From contig NC_060118.1 of NCBI RefSeq assembly GCF_021155765.1, positions 13,652,146-13,716,145 of the forward strand: a stretch of 64,000 bases of DNA. Direction: 5' to 3'. A model generated the notes under the pieces. That model was not told the origin of the DNA, made no database searches, and worked only from the letters and a program-made list of their open reading frames with translations. Below are positions 61,801-64,000 of the stretch, piece by piece; positions within the stretch are counted from its first letter, which is position 1; each line of letters opens with the position of its first letter. Source of the stretch: Diprion similis. Lineage: Eukaryota; Arthropoda; Insecta; Hymenoptera; Diprionidae. The translations under genes and the position numbers were made by a program.

Positions 61801-64000
61801 TGCTCGCAGCGTATTGGGACAGCGCTCAATCGATTTCTCTCGCAAAATTACGTCGGAATAGTGCCTGAAAAAATTAATTGCAGCACTTTTTAAAGTCGTC
61901 GAAATTTTCGCCAACAATCCAAAGGGGTTAGCCTTAGTTTTTTCCCGATTTCCGGAGCCGAAAATTTTGCGTTTTGGAATCGATTTGTATGACCCTTTCT
62001 AGAGTAATTCGACCCCCAGGAACTCAAAAAACACATGAAAAAGAGCGTAGGACCAACAGCAGAGAAATAAGGGCGAAAACAAGCAGTTTTTTGGCTGTAA
62101 CTTTGCAGGCGTTGCTCGCAGCGTATTGGGACAGCGCTTAATCGATTTCTCTCGCAAAATTACGTCAGAATAGTGCCTAAAGAAATTAATTGCAGCACTT
62201 TTCAAAGTCGTCGAAATTTTCGCCAAAAATCCAAAGGGGTTAGCCTTAGTTTTTTCCCGATTTCCGGAGATGAAAATTTTGCGTTTTGGAATCGATTTGT
62301 ATGACCCTTTCTAGAGTAATTCGACCCCCAGGAACTCAAAAAACACATGCCAAAGAGCGTAGGACCAACAGCAGAGAAATAAGGGCGAAAACAAGCGGTT
62401 TTTTGCCTGTAACTTTGCAGGCGTTGCTCGCAGCGTATTGGGACAGCGCTCAATCGATTTCTCACGCAAAATTACGTCGGAATAGTGCCTGAAAAAATTA
62501 ATTGCAGCACTTCTTAAAGTCGTCGAAATTTTCGCCAAAAATCCAAAGGGGTTAGCCTTACTTTTTTCCCGATTTCCGGAACCGAAAATTTTGCGTTTTG
62601 GAATCGATTTGTATGACCCTTTCTAGAGTAATTCGACCCCCAGGAACTCAAAAAACACATGAAAAAGAGCGTAGGACCAACAGCAGAGAAATAAGGGCGA
62701 AAACAAGCAGTTTTTTGCCTGTAACTTTGCAGGCGTTGCTCGCAGCGTATTGGGACAGCGCTCAATCGATTTCTCTCGCAAAATTACGTCAGAATCGTGC
62801 CTAGAGAAATTAATTGCAGCACTTTTCAAAGTCGTCGAAATTTTCGCCAAAAATCCAAAGGGGTTAGCCTTAGTTTTTTCCCGATTTCCGGAGATGAAAA
62901 TTTTGCGTTTTGGAATCGATTTGTATGACCCTTTCTAGAGTAATTCGACCCCCAGGAACTCAAAAAACACATGACAAAGAGCGTAGGACCAACAGCAGAG
63001 AAATGAGGGCGAAAACAAGCAGTTTTTTTCCTGTAACTTTGCAGGCGTTGCTCGCAGCGTATTGGGACAGCGCTCAATCGATTTCTCTCGCAAAATTACG
63101 TCGGAATAGTGCCTGAAAAAATTAATTGCAGCACTTTTTAAAGTCGTCGAAATTTTCGCCAAAAATCCAAAGGGGTTAGCCTTAGTTTTTTCCCGATTTC
63201 CGGAGCCGAAAATTTTGCGTTTTGGAATCGATTTGTATGACCCTTTCTAGAGTAATTCGACCCCCAGGAACTCAAAAAACACATGAAAAAGAGCGTAGGA
63301 CCAACAGCAGAGAAATAAGGGCGAAAACAAGCAGTTTTTTGGCTGTAACTTTGCAGGCGTTGCTCGCAGCGTATTGGGACAGCGCTCAATCGATTTCTCT
63401 CGCAAAATTACGTCGGAATAGTGCCTGAAAAAATTAATTGCAGCACTTTTTAAAGTCGTCGAAATTTTCGCCAAAAATCCAAAGGGGTTAGCCTTAGTTT
63501 TTTCCCGATTTCCGGAGCCGAAAATTTTGCGTTTTGGAATCGATTTGTATGACCCTTTCTAGAGTAATTCGACCCCCAGGAACTCAAAAAACACATGAAA
63601 AAGAGCGTAGGACCAACAGCAGAGAAATAAGGGCGAAAACAAGCAGTTTTTTGGCTGTAACTTTGCAGGCGTTGCTCGCAGCGTATTGGGACAGCGCTCA
63701 ATCGATTTCTCTCGCAAAATTACGTCAGAATAGTGCCTAAAGAAATTAATTGCAGCACTTTTCAAAGTCGTCGAAATTTTCGCCAAAAATCCAAAGGGGT
63801 TAGCCTTAGTTTTTTCCCGATTTCCGGAGATGAAAATTTTGCGTTTTGGAATCGATTTGTATGACCCTTTCTAGAGTAATTCGACCCCCAGGAACTCAAA
63901 AAACACATGCCAAAGAGCGTAGGACCAACAGCAGAGAAATAAGGGCGAAAACAAGCGGTTTTTTGCCTGTAACTTTGCAGGCGTTGCTCGCAGCGTATTG
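52845..64000 (+). repeat. 312-bp tandem satellite array, about 36 units, runs off the window end
   Basis: Head-to-tail units of 312 bp repeat without interruption to the last base (11,156 bp, about 35.8 units). Landmarks per unit: GTCGTCGAAATTTTCGCC, AATCCAAAGGGGTTAGCC, GATTTCCGGAGCCGAAAA, GTAATTCGACCCCCAGGAAC, GTAGGACCAACAGCAGAGAA, GTAACTTTGCAGGCGTTGCT and CAAAATTACGTCGGAATAGT. Neighbouring units differ at only a few positions. The array is GC- and CpG-richer than the flanks. Because 312 is divisible by three, short frames of 68, 75 and 83 codons recur in every unit on both strands; each is closed by stops in each unit and none resembles a protein, so they are not genes. The array looks like constitutive heterochromatin (pericentromeric or subtelomeric), which is inference. 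Confidence 0.95.

Noticed and set aside
52800..63786. About 100 recurring frames of 60-97 codons on both strands
   Set aside because: They repeat with the 312-bp satellite period, occur on both strands at once and are closed by stops in each unit; products of the repeat, not genes.
52651..64000. CRISPR array
   Set aside because: Eukaryotic DNA; the repeats are 312 bp with no unique spacers.

Overview
This is 64 kb of insect nuclear DNA. All recognisable genes are split by short GT-AG introns, the intergenic DNA is AT-rich, and the proteins are insect-type. The ryanodine receptor reads most like hymenopteran receptors as I remember them, so a wasp, sawfly, bee or ant is my best guess; that is inference, not a database result.

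Layout. (1) 78-2062, + strand: the 3' end of a MAP4K3/5-type kinase gene (Drosophila happyhour), comprising its C-terminal CNH domain. (2) 2063-9087: 3' UTR, AT-rich spacer with microsatellites, a probable dispersed repeat near 7.3-7.5 kb, and the GC-richer upstream region of the next gene. (3) 9088-40080, + strand: the complete ryanodine receptor gene (RyR). I place 53 constitutive coding positions, two pairs of mutually exclusive exons and three candidate in-frame microexons. Its basic isoform is 5,116 aa. Intron 1 (5.3 kb) contains, on the opposite strand, a small intronless gene for a basic HMG-box-like protein. (4) 40081-42287: RyR 3' UTR and spacer. (5) 42288-44111, - strand: a five-exon gene for a 408-aa THAP zinc-finger protein. 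(6) 45336-48600, + strand: canonical nuclear poly(A) polymerase (hiiragi/PAPOLA type), 614 aa. It is divergent from the THAP gene, across a 1.2 kb interval that holds an imperfect inverted repeat. (7) 48601-52650: no gene seen. (8) about 52650 to the window end: a 312-bp tandem satellite with about 36 units, decayed at its inner edge and running out of the window. It shows higher-order duplications of 3, 5 and 16-17 units.

The four main genes are not functionally linked in any obvious way: stress/TOR-pathway kinase, ER calcium channel, zinc-finger protein and mRNA polyadenylation enzyme. The most interesting items are the RyR splice repertoire, including both exclusive pairs; the diamide-target residues of RyR; the nested HMG-like gene; the intact THAP gene; and the satellite with its recoverable duplication history.
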